Origin: Arthrobacter cryoconiti | GTDB taxonomy: Bacteria > Actinomycetota > Actinomycetes > Actinomycetales > Micrococcaceae | Direction: 5' to 3' | Length of the DNA stretch: 64,000 bases | Assembly: GCF_020905375.1 (NCBI RefSeq) | Contig: NZ_JAJJBU010000007.1 | Coordinates: forward strand, 62,001 to 126,000 | In this document: positions 1 through 7,898 of the stretch, piece after piece | Position numbering within the stretch: the first letter of the stretch is position 1 | Layout: every line of letters begins with the position of its first letter | The notes under the pieces: generated by a model | Seen by the model: only the letters and a program-made list of their open reading frames with translations | Database searches by the model: none | What the model was told of the DNA's origin: nothing | Position numbers and translations under genes: made by a program

Positions 1-1626
1 AATAATCGGGCCACGCTCGTAGCTGACGGAGCCCTCGCCAGCGTCGTTCGTGTCATTTCCTCCTTCGGCCTGCACCTTGCCACTTTGGACATTCGCGAAC
101 ATGCTGATCATCATCATGAGGCCGTGGGCCAGCTCATGGATCGCGTCGGGGACTTGGCTAAGCCGTATGCGGACCTGGACCGGGCTGAACGCCTCCACGC
201 GCTCAGCGTCGAACTGGCCAGCCGCCGCCCACTTTCTGGTCACCCCATTAAGCTCGACGGCGGTGCGAACGGCACGTACGACGTCTTCCGGGTGGTGCGC
301 CGGGCACTGCGTACCTATGGCCCAGATGTTGTGGAGACCTACATTATTTCCATGACGAGGGGTGCCGACGATGTCTTGGCGCCCGCTGTTCTGGCCCGCG
401 AGGCTGGCTTGATCGCGCTGACCGGGCCCAACAGGTATGCGAAGATCGGCTTTGCTCCGCTGTTGGAAACGGTGGATGAGCTTCGATCCTCGGCGCAGAT
501 CGTTGACCAGCTACTTTCTGACCCGTCGTACCGCGAATTGGTGCGCCTGCGCGGTGATGTCCAGGAGATCATGCTCGGATACTCGGATTCCAATAAGGAA
601 TCAGGGGTCATGACCAGCCAGTGGGAAATCCACAAAACGCAACGAAAACTGCGTGAAGTTGCCACTAAACACGGTGTGAGCGTGCGCATGTTCCACGGTC
701 GGGGTGGCTCCGTAGGGCGTGGTGGCGGCCCCACTTATGATGCCATTTTGGCTCAGCCCAATGGTGTTCTTGAAGGTGCCATCAAGTTCACAGAACAGGG
801 TGAGGTTATTTCCGATAAATACTCATTGCCCGAGCTGGCCCGAGAAAACCTAGAGTTATCGCTGGCAGCTGTTATGCAAGGCTCGGCGCTGCACCGGGCA
901 CCTCGCCATGGTGAGGACGATCTATTGCGGTACGGGGACGTCATGGAAATAGTCTCCGACGCCGCCTTCGCCAGTTATCGAGACTTGATCTTGGACAAGG
1001 ACCTGCCCGCCTACTTCATGGCTTCCACGCCGGTGGAGCAGCTTGGCAGCTTGAACATCGGCTCCCGGCCCTCTAAACGCCCGGACTCCGGAGCTGGACT
1101 TGGCGGACTGCGGGCTATCCCGTGGGTGTTTGGCTGGACCCAGTCCCGGCAGATAGTGCCGGGCTGGTTTGGTGTGGGATCCGGTCTAAAGGCGGCACGG
1201 GAAGCAGGCCGCGGAGACGAGCTGGCGGAAATGATCGCCAACTGGCATTTCTTTTCCTCCACGCTCTCCAACGTGGAGATGACGCTGGCCAAGACGGATA
1301 TGGAAATCGCAGCCCACTATGTGCGTACCCTTGTTCCGGCACCGTTACAACACTTGTTCACCACTATCCGCGCCGAGTATGAGCTCACCGTGGCCGAGCT
1401 TCGACTCTTGAACGGCGAAACAGAGCTGCTGGATCGCCAGCCGGTGCTCAAGCGCTCCCTCGATGTGCGGGATCAATATTTGGACCCCATCTCCTACCTT
1501 CAGGTGGAGCTGTTACGCCGCATTCGGGACGCTGAGAAAACGAATACTGAGCTTGACGAGCGTCTGCAGCGAGCCATGCTCATCACAGTGAACGGTGTGG
1601 CGGCCGGTCTGCGCAATACGGGGTAA
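1..1626 (+). CDS. ppc: Phosphoenolpyruvate carboxylase, C-terminal part (5' end outside window)
   Basis: This enzyme carboxylates PEP with bicarbonate to give oxaloacetate, the anaplerotic feed into the TCA cycle. The frame is open from base 1, so the gene begins upstream; about 541 residues of a usual 900 or so are present. Family motifs are clear: [11 protein letters not shown] near 590, the glycine-rich catalytic loop [15 protein letters not shown] near 690-735 with its arginines, and the C-terminal NTG end typical of the family (the C-terminal residues sit in the aspartate effector site). The opposing reaction, pckG, lies at 34.2 kb. Identification is firm; only the missing N-terminus is unknown. 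Confidence 0.97.
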   Translation, partial: NNRATLVADGALASVVRVISSFGLHLATLDIREHADHHHEAVGQLMDRVGDLAKPYADLDRAERLHALSVELASRRPLSGHPIKLDGGANGTYDVFRVVRRALRTYGPDVVETYIISMTRGADDVLAPAVLAREAGLIALTGPNRYAKIGFAPLLETVDELRSSAQIVDQLLSDPSYRELVRLRGDVQEIMLGYSDSNKESGVMTSQWEIHKTQRKLREVATKHGVSVRMFHGRGGSVGRGGGPTYDAILAQPNGVLEGAIKFTEQGEVISDKYSLPELARENLELSLAAVMQGSALHRAPRHGEDDLLRYGDVMEIVSDAAFASYRDLILDKDLPAYFMASTPVEQLGSLNIGSRPSKRPDSGAGLGGLRAIPWVFGWTQSRQIVPGWFGVGSGLKAAREAGRGDELAEMIANWHFFSSTLSNVEMTLAKTDMEIAAHYVRTLVPAPLQHLFTTIRAEYELTVAELRLLNGETELLDRQPVLKRSLDVRDQYLDPISYLQVELLRRIRDAEKTNTELDERLQRAMLITVNGVAAGLRNTG

Positions 1627-1776
1627 GAACCGCCGCTCCGCAGGGTAGGAGCTGCTGCCCGCACCGCGCAATACGCGACTTCGTCGGGTGTCCGCGGCGA
1701 CGCCCACCCCACCGCCAAAACCTGCCTTACTGCGGGTCGGCAGGCGTCCCGGTTGGCAACCCTTAAGCTTGGAACC

Positions 1777-2082
1777 ATGCCTTCTTTTCGCGCCACGCTT
1801 CAGATCACCGGCCTGCGCCCCGGCCATGCCCCGGGTGAGGTCATGGATATGGCCATCGCGGTCGTTGGCTCCTCTCATGTGGTGGAGGCAAACCAGCTCG
1901 ACGTTGTTGCTGGAGTCCCACGCATCACCATCCGTTTCATGGTGGAGGCTAGCGAATACGACTCCGAGAACCGCAGTGCACGCGATACGGCTGCCTCCTT
2001 GGCACACGGGGTTAACTCCGTCGCGACCACCGGTGTGCTGCGTACCTACCGTCGTTCTGCGGGTAAATGGCTAACCCTTTGA
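1777..2082 (+). CDS. Small conserved protein of unknown function
   Basis: A 101-residue soluble protein that starts MPSFRATLQITGLRPGH. It has no signal peptide, membrane segment or metal motif. The pattern of short beta strands (ITIRFMVEA, VLRTY) separated by small helices suggests a compact alpha/beta or dimeric fold, but I do not recognise a named family. I chose the ATG at 1777; an upstream TTG at 1753 is in frame but would add an unlikely leader. It stands alone between ppc and the stress cluster, with its own short 150-bp upstream gap. It is probably real because the reading frame, composition and start are ordinary, but no function is assigned. Confidence 0.6.
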   Translation: MPSFRATLQITGLRPGHAPGEVMDMAIAVVGSSHVVEANQLDVVAGVPRITIRFMVEASEYDSENRSARDTAASLAHGVNSVATTGVLRTYRRSAGKWLTL

Positions 2083-2097
2083 CACCCTGAATTTGGT

Positions 2098-2113
2098 TGT
2101 GACCTAGATCACA
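2098..2113. promoter_or_regulatory. CRP/GlxR-type operator before the Asp23 operon
   Basis: TGTGACCTAGATCACA is an exact match to the TGTGA-N6-TCACA consensus of CRP-family regulators (Crp, GlxR in actinobacteria). It lies about 110 bp upstream of the first Asp23 gene and just after the preceding stop codon, a position compatible with activation or with repression of an upstream promoter. A related site stands before pckG. Confidence 0.6.
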
Positions 2114-2222
2114 TAAATGCGACCGTGACGATTTTAGTTCCCATTACGACTTACTTGTGTAGGCGTCAATCGACGCAGACCATAAGGAACTATCAAAGCC
2201 AGCCACATCAGGAGTGATTATT

Positions 2223-2717
2223 TTGACTACTCAGCCTCAGCCCAAGAACCCGCAGAGCGCGGCAAAGGTCTTAGACGCAAACCGTGGCACCACGACCGTG
2301 GCCGACGGTGTCGTAGCGAAAATTGCAGGTATCGCTGCAGCCGACATCCCCGGTGTTTACGCGCTCGGCGGCGGGGCTGCCCGCGCCCTTGGCACACTGC
2401 GTGAGGCTGTCGGTCAGAAAGACCTGACCCAAGGTATCAACGTCGAAGTTGGGCAGACTCAAGTCGCCGTCGACGTGACCATCGTGGTCGAGTACCCGCA
2501 TCCCTTGCAGAAGGTGGCCGACGACGTCCGCGAGGCTATCTACGCAGCCGTTGAGGACGTCGTGGGTATGGATGTCACGGAGGTCAACGTGACCATCACG
2601 GATATCCACATTGAATCCGATGACGCCGACGATAAGCCCGCGCAGGTCAAGCCCGCGCAGCCCAAGCGCGCCGATGACGCCGGCCAGCTCGCCGCACGGG
2701 AATCTCGCGTCTCATGA
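2223..2717 (+). CDS. Asp23/Gls24 family envelope stress protein
   Basis: A 164-residue cytoplasmic protein with a full Asp23/Gls24 (DUF322) domain: VADGVVAKIAGIAAADIPGV at about residues 24-43, then the central INVEV...VAVDVTIVVEYPHPLQ strand region and VTEVNVTITDIHIE. Members sit under the membrane, held by an AmaP-type anchor, and relate to cell-envelope stress. The TTG start at 2223 is preferred because AGGAGTG lies 8 bases upstream; an in-frame GTG at 2214 overlaps that ribosome site. The charged tail (DDKPAQVKPAQPKR) looks like a flexible linker. It opens a five-gene run in which each stop overlaps the next start by 4 bp. Confidence 0.9.
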   Translation: MTTQPQPKNPQSAAKVLDANRGTTTVADGVVAKIAGIAAADIPGVYALGGGAARALGTLREAVGQKDLTQGINVEVGQTQVAVDVTIVVEYPHPLQKVADDVREAIYAAVEDVVGMDVTEVNVTITDIHIESDDADDKPAQVKPAQPKRADDAGQLAARESRVS

Positions 2718-2905
2718 CGGGGGCCATTGCAGGCACCCTCATCGGTGCCACGCTGGCCATTACGGCCCTAGCCTTTGGCTTTTGGGCGATGTTACTGGTG
2801 GCTTTCTTCATGGCCGCCGGGGCAATCGTTGGCCGTGTCATGGATGGCAAGTTGAACCTGCGCGGGGTGCTGGACGCCCTTCAAGGCAAGCGCACTTCGT
2901 CATGA
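2714..2905 (+). CDS. Small membrane protein, DUF2273-like, of the Asp23 operon
   Basis: A 63-residue protein with two closely spaced hydrophobic stretches (about residues 4-22 and 25-42) and a short basic C-terminal tail (GKLNLRGVLDALQGKR). The size, the GxxxG-rich helices and the place between two Asp23-type genes match the DUF2273 small integral membrane proteins that accompany Asp23/AmaP. It overlaps the previous gene and the following one by ATGA, so expression is translationally coupled. A membrane scaffold for the Asp23 complex is the likely role; this is inferred from context. Confidence 0.75.
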   Translation: MTGAIAGTLIGATLAITALAFGFWAMLLVAFFMAAGAIVGRVMDGKLNLRGVLDALQGKRTSS

Positions 2906-3333
2906 CCGTCGGCACGCCAACGGCGGTGGAGCGCGGAAATTCCCACAATCACCACCGCGCGCGTGTCGGTTACACCAGCATTTCCACCGGCGCCATGGAG
3001 CATCTTGCGGCAGCCATTGCGGCCCACGCCTTTGATGTTCCCCGGGGTGAAGTACGCGCAGTGCTCGGTGATGAGCAGGGTTCCCTGATCGTCTCGCTGG
3101 CTCTAGCTTTGTCCCTGCCTGGCCCAGGTGGCGACGGGCGCCAAAACCGTGGCCCAGGTTACTTAGCCGAAGCGGAGACGGGCGGTGCCACCGTGTTTGA
3201 GCGGGCGGCGGCGTCCAGGGCAGTGCTGACTGCCCGCATGCAAGAACTAGCGGGAACAATCGTCAGTCGCGTGGACGTCAGGTTTACCGGCATCCATAAC
3301 GGACACCACACACGCACAAGGAGGGTTGCATGA
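2902..3333 (+). CDS. Asp23/Gls24-like protein, divergent
   Basis: A 143-residue cytoplasmic protein. YTSISTGAMEHLAAAIAAHAFDVPRGEVRAVL followed by SLIVSLALALSLP resembles the opening helix and strand of the Asp23 fold, but the second half is divergent, with a glycine- and arginine-rich insert (about 73-90) and an ending SRVDVRFTGIHNG that recalls the closing strand. The ATG at 2902 overlaps the previous stop; the frame is open for another 290 bases upstream, but those codons run antisense to or across the two earlier genes and are not used. Assignment to the Asp23 superfamily is moderate, membership of the operon is firm. Confidence 0.75.
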   Translation: MTVGTPTAVERGNSHNHHRARVGYTSISTGAMEHLAAAIAAHAFDVPRGEVRAVLGDEQGSLIVSLALALSLPGPGGDGRQNRGPGYLAEAETGGATVFERAAASRAVLTARMQELAGTIVSRVDVRFTGIHNGHHTRTRRVA

Positions 3334-3911
3334 GCCAGTCAACACTGATTCGACGTTTATCGCGGCGTGAAACACACTCGGCCCGCTCGGCGCTTTCCAT
3401 CGTTTCGGGGGCAGTTCTACTGATTCTGATCCTGTGGTTGGTAGTGGAGTTGGTGCTCTCGATGACGGGCAATGCACCACTGACCCTCTCTCCTGCCGAG
3501 CTTGCTGAGCGCACGGCTGCGCTGGCCACTGATACTCTTCCCGCAGCCCTGTGGGGGGCCGCTGCTGTGTTGGTGTTGTTGGGACTGGTGCTCGTCTCTG
3601 CCGCGATCCTGCCTGGGCGCAAGTCCAGACACGTCCTTGCCAACCCAAGGTCCGCCGTCGTGGTTGACTCTCAAGTGCTAGCGGGCGCCATTTCACGCAT
3701 CGCCCGCAACGCAGCAGGGCTAGCACCGGAACAGGTCACCAGCAGCGTGGGCCGCAAGCGCGTTCATGTGGTGCTGGACCCCGCCTCAGGCCGGGCTGTG
3801 GATACGGAAGCCGTGCGTGCGGCTGTGCAGAAGCACACGTCGGGCTATGAACTCCGACGCCCATTGGCGGTGTCGGTTACCAATGCCCAGGATACGGCGG
3901 TGGGCGCATGA
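3330..3911 (+). CDS. Membrane protein of the Asp23 operon (DUF6286/AmaP-like)
   Basis: 193 residues with two transmembrane helices (about 24-44 and 70-91) and a cytoplasmic C-terminal domain of about 100 residues. That domain (SAVVVDSQVLAGAISRIARNAAG...KRVHVVLDP) has the strand-helix pattern of the Asp23-interacting domain in AmaP-type anchors and in DUF6286 proteins. A basic N-terminus fits N-in topology. It overlaps its neighbours by ATGA on both sides. Probably it recruits the soluble Asp23 proteins to the membrane; that role is inferred from the family and context. Confidence 0.75.
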   Translation: MSQSTLIRRLSRRETHSARSALSIVSGAVLLILILWLVVELVLSMTGNAPLTLSPAELAERTAALATDTLPAALWGAAAVLVLLGLVLVSAAILPGRKSRHVLANPRSAVVVDSQVLAGAISRIARNAAGLAPEQVTSSVGRKRVHVVLDPASGRAVDTEAVRAAVQKHTSGYELRRPLAVSVTNAQDTAVGA

Positions 3912-4519
3912 ACAGCACCCATCGCGGATTGAACCGGGCATTGTTGGGTGTACTCGGTGTCCTCCTGCTCGCAGCAGGCGCGCTCGCCGCAGTAGCCGGG
4001 ACCAGCAGGGGATTCGCCCTAGCCTGGACCCGGACCGGAACCCGGGTCTGGGCCCGCATCCAGGAAGAACTGGGTGCGGCCCGGATACTCGAGTCGGACG
4101 TTAGCTGGTGGACGGCGGCCGTAGTTGCGCTCTTGTTGACGTTGGGGGCACTGCTGGTCTGGTGGATTGCTTCCCAAGGTTCCGGGCGCAGTAATCAACT
4201 GGCTCGGACAGAGGCTCCAGATGGCGCCACCGCCGTGGATGCGAACGTCGCGGACCAAGCTGTCAAAGCAGCATTGGCTGCTAACGCGGCGGTGCTCTAC
4301 GCATCGGCTCAGTCTTGGCGAGTAAGGTCCAGCCACGGCGAGACCGGGCTTAAGCTCACTATTCAAGCGCGCACTGGCGCCTCACCAACTGAGCTGATGG
4401 ACGCCGTCGGCCAGGTAGTGGACGGGCTGGATGGATTGCTTGGTATTCAGCTCCCGGTGCTGGTGCGTATTACTGCTGGCACTCGGGCAAAATTCTCCCG
4501 CACCATGCGGGTTGCATAA
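3908..4519 (+). CDS. Alkaline shock response membrane anchor, AmaP-like
   Basis: 203 residues with two membrane helices (about 10-32 and 68-89), an extracytoplasmic loop between them (GTSRGFALAWTRTGTRVW...) and a cytoplasmic C-terminal domain ending KFSRTMRVA. This is the architecture of AmaP, which tethers Asp23 to the membrane in Firmicutes; actinobacteria commonly carry two such proteins in tandem, as here with the gene before it. It closes the ATGA-overlapping run. A 45-bp gap with a strong AAGGAGG site follows before csbD. Confidence 0.78.
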   Translation: MNSTHRGLNRALLGVLGVLLLAAGALAAVAGTSRGFALAWTRTGTRVWARIQEELGAARILESDVSWWTAAVVALLLTLGALLVWWIASQGSGRSNQLARTEAPDGATAVDANVADQAVKAALAANAAVLYASAQSWRVRSSHGETGLKLTIQARTGASPTELMDAVGQVVDGLDGLLGIQLPVLVRITAGTRAKFSRTMRVA

Positions 4520-4564
4520 ACAATTACTGACGTTGTATAAACAATTGCTTATAAGGAGGACATT

Positions 4565-4792
4565 ATGGGTTTGCATGAGAAGCTCAATAACAGCGCTGAA
4601 GAAGGTATCGGCTCGGCCAAGGAAGGCGCTGGCAAGCTGCTCGGTGATTCTGAGCTGGAGAATGAGGGACGCGCAGATCAGGTTTCTGCCAAGGCCAAAC
4701 AGGCTGGCGAGAAAATCAAGGACGCCGCGCATAAAGTTAGCGAAGACATCAAGGATGCCGCCGATAAGCTCAAAGACGGTTTTACCAAGTAA
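4565..4792 (+). CDS. CsbD family stress protein
   Basis: A 75-residue hydrophilic, lysine- and alanine-rich, predicted helical protein: GLHEKLNNSAEEGIGSAKEG, then GDSELENEGRADQVSAKAKQAG. These are the two conserved blocks of CsbD (a sigma-B-controlled general stress protein in Bacillus). The molecular role of the family is unknown. The start has an AAGGAGG site 5-6 bases upstream. Its position straight after the AmaP-like gene supports a shared stress programme. Confidence 0.9.
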   Translation: MGLHEKLNNSAEEGIGSAKEGAGKLLGDSELENEGRADQVSAKAKQAGEKIKDAAHKVSEDIKDAADKLKDGFTK

Positions 4793-4862
4793 TCTTCATC
4801 AAGTAATTGCGTGCGTCAGAAATAATTAGAAAAATCATCACTTAGCACTTAAGGAGAACCTC

Positions 4863-5120
4863 ATGGGATTCTTTGGATTCATCATTCTTGGCCTCATCGT
4901 TGGAGCCATTGTCAAGGCCGTTATGCCGGGCAAAGTGGGAGGCGGCTGGGTTACCAGCATCATCCTCGGCGTGGTTGGTGCCATTGTTGGTGGCTGGATC
5001 GGTTCGCTGATCTTCAACACCGACCTCGGCTCGTTCTTTGACCTGCGCACGTGGCTGCTGGCAATAGTGGGTGGGCTGGTTGTAGCCGCCGCTTACGGTG
5101 CCATCAGAGGTCGCAAGTAG
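4863..5120 (+). CDS. GlsB/YeaQ/YmgE family stress membrane protein
   Basis: 85 residues with three hydrophobic, glycine-rich helices (about 3-20, 30-50, 62-80) and the family opening GFFGFIILGLIVGAIVKAVMPGK. It belongs to the transglycosylase-associated (GlsB/YeaQ) family, small inner-membrane proteins induced by stress. An AAGGAGAAC site precedes the ATG. In Firmicutes and actinobacteria GlsB is often found beside Asp23/Gls24, as here. Confidence 0.9.
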   Translation: MGFFGFIILGLIVGAIVKAVMPGKVGGGWVTSIILGVVGAIVGGWIGSLIFNTDLGSFFDLRTWLLAIVGGLVVAAAYGAIRGRK

Positions 5121-5141
5121 GATCACGAAAAATGAATAAAT

Positions 5142-5180
5142 GCGTAGGCCGGCAGAGATATTCGCTCTGCCGGCCTACGC
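5142..5180 (+). terminator. Hairpin after glsB-like gene
   Basis: A perfect 16-bp stem (5142-5157 with 5165-5180) and a 7-base loop lie 21 bp after the stop codon. It lacks a clear T-run, so it may be a weak or Rho-aided terminator or an mRNA-stabilising end. It separates the structural stress genes from the sigma-factor operon. Confidence 0.6.
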
Positions 5181-5261
5181 CGTTCACAGGCTAGTGACCG
5201 TTTAACCTCATAGCCTTATAGGCGAGATCTATAGGAGAACACCAGGAAAGGGCACGAGCTG

Positions 5262-5831
5262 GTGAAAGAATTCCAAGAACGGCAAGATGTCCTGACGCAG
5301 GCTCCGGACGCGTTGCTGGCGGAGCGAGCAGCGGACGGAGATGTGGCTGCTTTTGAAACGCTGACCCGCAGGTACGGCCCGCTGATGCGCGCCTATGCGC
5401 GGCGCCTGACACGTTCGGTAGATGAGGCCGACGACGTCGTTCAAGACGCGCTGATCACCGCCTGGACAGATATGTCCAAGTTGCGCGAGGGTACCGCCGT
5501 CAAAGCGTGGCTCATGCGGATTGTGGCGAACCGGGCAGTCGATGCCGGGCGGCGTCGAAAGTCGCACGGGAACGTTGATGATCATCCAGAGGCTCCGGAT
5601 AACATGCCCACGCCGGAACAATTGGCCGTGGCCGGATCCCAGGGAGCGGCCTTGAACCGTGCGCTCCGGGGACTACCAGCAGAACAACGAAGATGTTGGG
5701 TGCTCAAAGAATTTGGTGGTGCCTCCTATGAGGAAATCGGCCAGACGCTGGGTATCAGCGCCGCTAGTGTCCGTGGCCGGCTGGCCAGGGCTCGAACCAC
5801 GCTTGTGAAAGAAATGGAGGAATGGCGATGA
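5262..5831 (+). CDS. RNA polymerase sigma factor, ECF (sigma-70) family
   Basis: 189 residues with sigma region 2 at about 18-95 (LTRRYGPLMRAYARRLTRS, DEADDVVQDALITAW) and region 4 at about 122-185 (ALRGLPAEQRRCWVLKEFGG, EEIGQTLGISAASVRGRLAR). Region 3 is missing, so this is an ECF-type factor that directs RNA polymerase to stress promoters. I chose the GTG at 5262, with AGGAAAG upstream. The stop overlaps the next gene, which carries an anti-sigma zinc motif, so the two probably form a sigma/anti-sigma pair. The nearby Asp23 operon is the obvious candidate regulon; that is inference. Confidence 0.92.
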   Translation: MKEFQERQDVLTQAPDALLAERAADGDVAAFETLTRRYGPLMRAYARRLTRSVDEADDVVQDALITAWTDMSKLREGTAVKAWLMRIVANRAVDAGRRRKSHGNVDDHPEAPDNMPTPEQLAVAGSQGAALNRALRGLPAEQRRCWVLKEFGGASYEEIGQTLGISAASVRGRLARARTTLVKEMEEWR

Positions 5832-6409
5832 ACCCCACAGAAAGTTGCGGCAGGAGCATCGAAGACCTCAGTGACTATCTCGAGACTGGGATCTCCACGG
5901 ACTTTGTCCATATTGAGAATTGCCCACAATGCCAGGCACGGCTCGCCGGACTGCGCAGTCTGGGAGCGCTGGCCCAGGACTTGCTTCACGATGACATTGC
6001 CACGGCCAGCGAGGCTGGTTGGTTAGATTCGGTGGTGGCCAATCTGCGACTTGAAACGCGTGCCGGACGTTCGATTCCACTCGATGGTGGGGCGTTGGAT
6101 ACGTTGACGGAGACGGAAGGGGCCGTGATTGCCATGATTCGCGCTGTGGGCGACTCCTTAGGCGGAGTGCTGATTGGGCGGTGCCGGTTAGCCGGGGACG
6201 TAACAGTCGCTGGCGCTCCGGTCGAGGTGAACATTGATGTGTCAACGCAGTACGGGTATCGGCTGCCTACGGTGGCACAGGAACTCCGTAGCGCCGTGCT
6301 GGCCGAACTGTTAGTACACTCCGATTTGAACGTTGTGGCGGTGAACGTGGCATTCACCGGTGTGCGCGCTCCACTTGATGGCGCCGTTGATGAAGGAGAA
6401 CCTCAGTGA
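5828..6409 (+). CDS. Zinc-binding anti-sigma motif fused to an Asp23-like domain
   Basis: 193 residues. Near the N-terminus is H28-x3-C32-x2-C35, the exact HX3CX2C motif of ZAS anti-sigma factors, within a short helical segment. After a linker, about residues 85-185 form an Asp23/Gls24-like domain (SLGGVLIGRCRLAGDVTVAG, VNIDVSTQYGYRLPTVAQEL, LNVVAVNVAFTGV). No membrane segment is seen, so it is a soluble protein. The ATG at 5828 overlaps the sigma-factor stop and has GGAGG 7 bases upstream; the ATG at 5822 is too close to that site. It probably binds the sigma factor, with the Asp23 domain linking it to the envelope complex; that model is inferred. Confidence 0.8.
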   Translation: MNPTESCGRSIEDLSDYLETGISTDFVHIENCPQCQARLAGLRSLGALAQDLLHDDIATASEAGWLDSVVANLRLETRAGRSIPLDGGALDTLTETEGAVIAMIRAVGDSLGGVLIGRCRLAGDVTVAGAPVEVNIDVSTQYGYRLPTVAQELRSAVLAELLVHSDLNVVAVNVAFTGVRAPLDGAVDEGEPQ

Positions 6410-6744
6410 GCGTGGAAGCAGAAATTCACCAACTCGTCCTTGGGATGGATGGCATTAGCGCTGTTTTCGTGGTCGATCCACTATGGAAAAACGTGGTCAG
6501 CCAATTGGGGTCCTTGTTGGGCCAAGACGGAGCCAGCGGACAGCTACAATTTGTGGACTGTTCCACGGATAGGAGCGGCGCCAACCCGGTGATGACGGTC
6601 CGGCTCCGGATCGGAGCGGACGGGTCTGTTCCGGCTCCAGCGCTGGCACGCGCAGTCGCAGCGACGATCCGCACCCACGTAAAGTCCGTACAGCCGGATG
6701 TGGACGTCGTTGCGGCCGTGGAGATTTCCGCGATCAGTGTGTAG
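6406..6744 (+). CDS. Small protein coupled to the sigma/anti-sigma operon, unknown
   Basis: 112 residues, soluble. The pattern VEAEIHQLVLGMDGISAVFVVDPLW...VMTVRLRIGADG...VQPDVDVVAAVEIS suggests two alpha/beta units related in layout to the Asp23 fold, though without its hallmark residues. The GTG start at 6406 overlaps the stop before it. As the third gene of the operon it may modulate the anti-sigma protein. I do not recognise a named family. Confidence 0.65.
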   Translation: MSVEAEIHQLVLGMDGISAVFVVDPLWKNVVSQLGSLLGQDGASGQLQFVDCSTDRSGANPVMTVRLRIGADGSVPAPALARAVAATIRTHVKSVQPDVDVVAAVEISAISV

Positions 6745-6770
6745 AGCTTCCCAGCGCAAAATAGGGTCTC

Positions 6771-7694
6771 TTAGCGGGGGAATGCGGAGAGTTTGCGTTT
6801 GGATGAGTACGACGCCGCTTTGCCGGTAAGGGGGTCGGTGAAGGAGATGCTGTGGGCCAGTAGTTGCAGTGGCTTGCTGTAATCATCCGGAGCCTGCTCG
6901 TGAAGGACAGGGTAAAATGAGTCGTTCAAAATGCCGATGCCCAAAGATGCCAGATGAACGCGCAGCTGGTGTGTTTTCCCCGTATGCGGTTGCAAATTAT
7001 AGAATCCCAGGGTGAGTCCCGAATCTGGGTCCGTACGGGTGTCCAGTAGCTCGATCCGCGTGTGTGCATTGGGCTCCCCGGTCACCTCCTGGGCCAGTAA
7101 GTAGGTACGGGATTTGATCATCCGGCTACTTATTTCCAGTGGGAACTCAAGTTCCTGGCGTACCGGCGCCACAGCCCGATACGACTTTTGAATGCGTCTT
7201 TTTTCAAACAACAGCTGGTACTTGCCCCGAGTTTGTGGGTTTGCGGAGAACAGCAAAACGCCAGCTGTCATACGGTCCAAACGGTGAATGGGGATCAGAT
7301 CAGGTGCGTCTAGCAGAACGCGCAGGCGAACCAGTGCTGATTCCTGGACGTACATGCCTCCAGGTGTGGTGGGAAGAAAATGCGGTTTATCCACCACCAC
7401 TAGATCCTCATCCTGGTGTAGGACTGTCAATTCCACCGGTAGACGCTTTTCTACGGGCAATTCCCGGTAGTACCAGATGAACAAGTGCTCGTTCAGGGGT
7501 GTTTGTGGTGTCAGGGTTTCACCGCCAAGTGCTTTGACTTCTCCACGTTCAAATCGAGATACGATCCCCTCCGGGTCCACGTGGCCGAATTTGTCCAGTA
7601 CATACTCCATGGCGGTGGCCCAGGGCCCGTCTTCAGGCATGCGCATGCGGGTGGCATTAACGCCGTCGCGCACGGGAAGGGGGGATTTCATCAC
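6771..7694 (-). CDS. RluA-type RNA pseudouridine synthase
   Basis: 307 residues. Motif II HRLDRMTAG at 137-145 contains the catalytic Asp140; motif I DEDLVVVDKP (95-104) and motif III HTGKTHQLRVHL near 240 are also present. The N-terminal 60 residues may form a small S4-like RNA-binding region, though this is weak. It isomerises uridine in rRNA or tRNA; which position cannot be told from the sequence. Start is either GTG 7694 or ATG 7691. A GC-rich 7-bp tandem repeat lies 22 bp upstream of the start. Confidence 0.9.
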   Translation of the reverse strand: MMKSPLPVRDGVNATRMRMPEDGPWATAMEYVLDKFGHVDPEGIVSRFERGEVKALGGETLTPQTPLNEHLFIWYYRELPVEKRLPVELTVLHQDEDLVVVDKPHFLPTTPGGMYVQESALVRLRVLLDAPDLIPIHRLDRMTAGVLLFSANPQTRGKYQLLFEKRRIQKSYRAVAPVRQELEFPLEISSRMIKSRTYLLAQEVTGEPNAHTRIELLDTRTDPDSGLTLGFYNLQPHTGKTHQLRVHLASLGIGILNDSFYPVLHEQAPDDYSKPLQLLAHSISFTDPLTGKAASYSSKRKLSAFPR

Positions 7695-7715
7695 CTTCCA
7701 AGGGTACCCACCATT

Positions 7716-7764
7716 GCCGGACGCCGGACGCCGGACGCCGGACGCCGGACGCCGGACGCCGGAC
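7716..7764. repeat. Seven perfect copies of a 7-bp unit (GCCGGAC)
   Basis: Seven uninterrupted copies of GCCGGAC occupy 49 bp between the divergent pseudouridine synthase and MFS genes, followed by two copies of GTGAGAC (7768-7781). The array lies in the promoter region of the minus-strand gene and is a good candidate for slipped-strand length variation. Confidence 0.95.
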
Positions 7765-7898
7765 GGTGTGAGACGTGAGACGTGTCCAGGGCCAGAATGG
7801 GTCGTGACGCCGTGCGGGCCAGGACGGAGTAAAATTTAGGGCGACGGTACGGGCAAAATGGTTCGCCGGAGCTTTGGCACGGCGAGGAGGCCTTTTCA

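Noticed and set aside
3247-3726. Long minus-strand frames opposite the AmaP-like genes
   Set aside because: Shadows of GC-rich coding sequence on the plus strand, with proline/arginine-rich nonsense translations.
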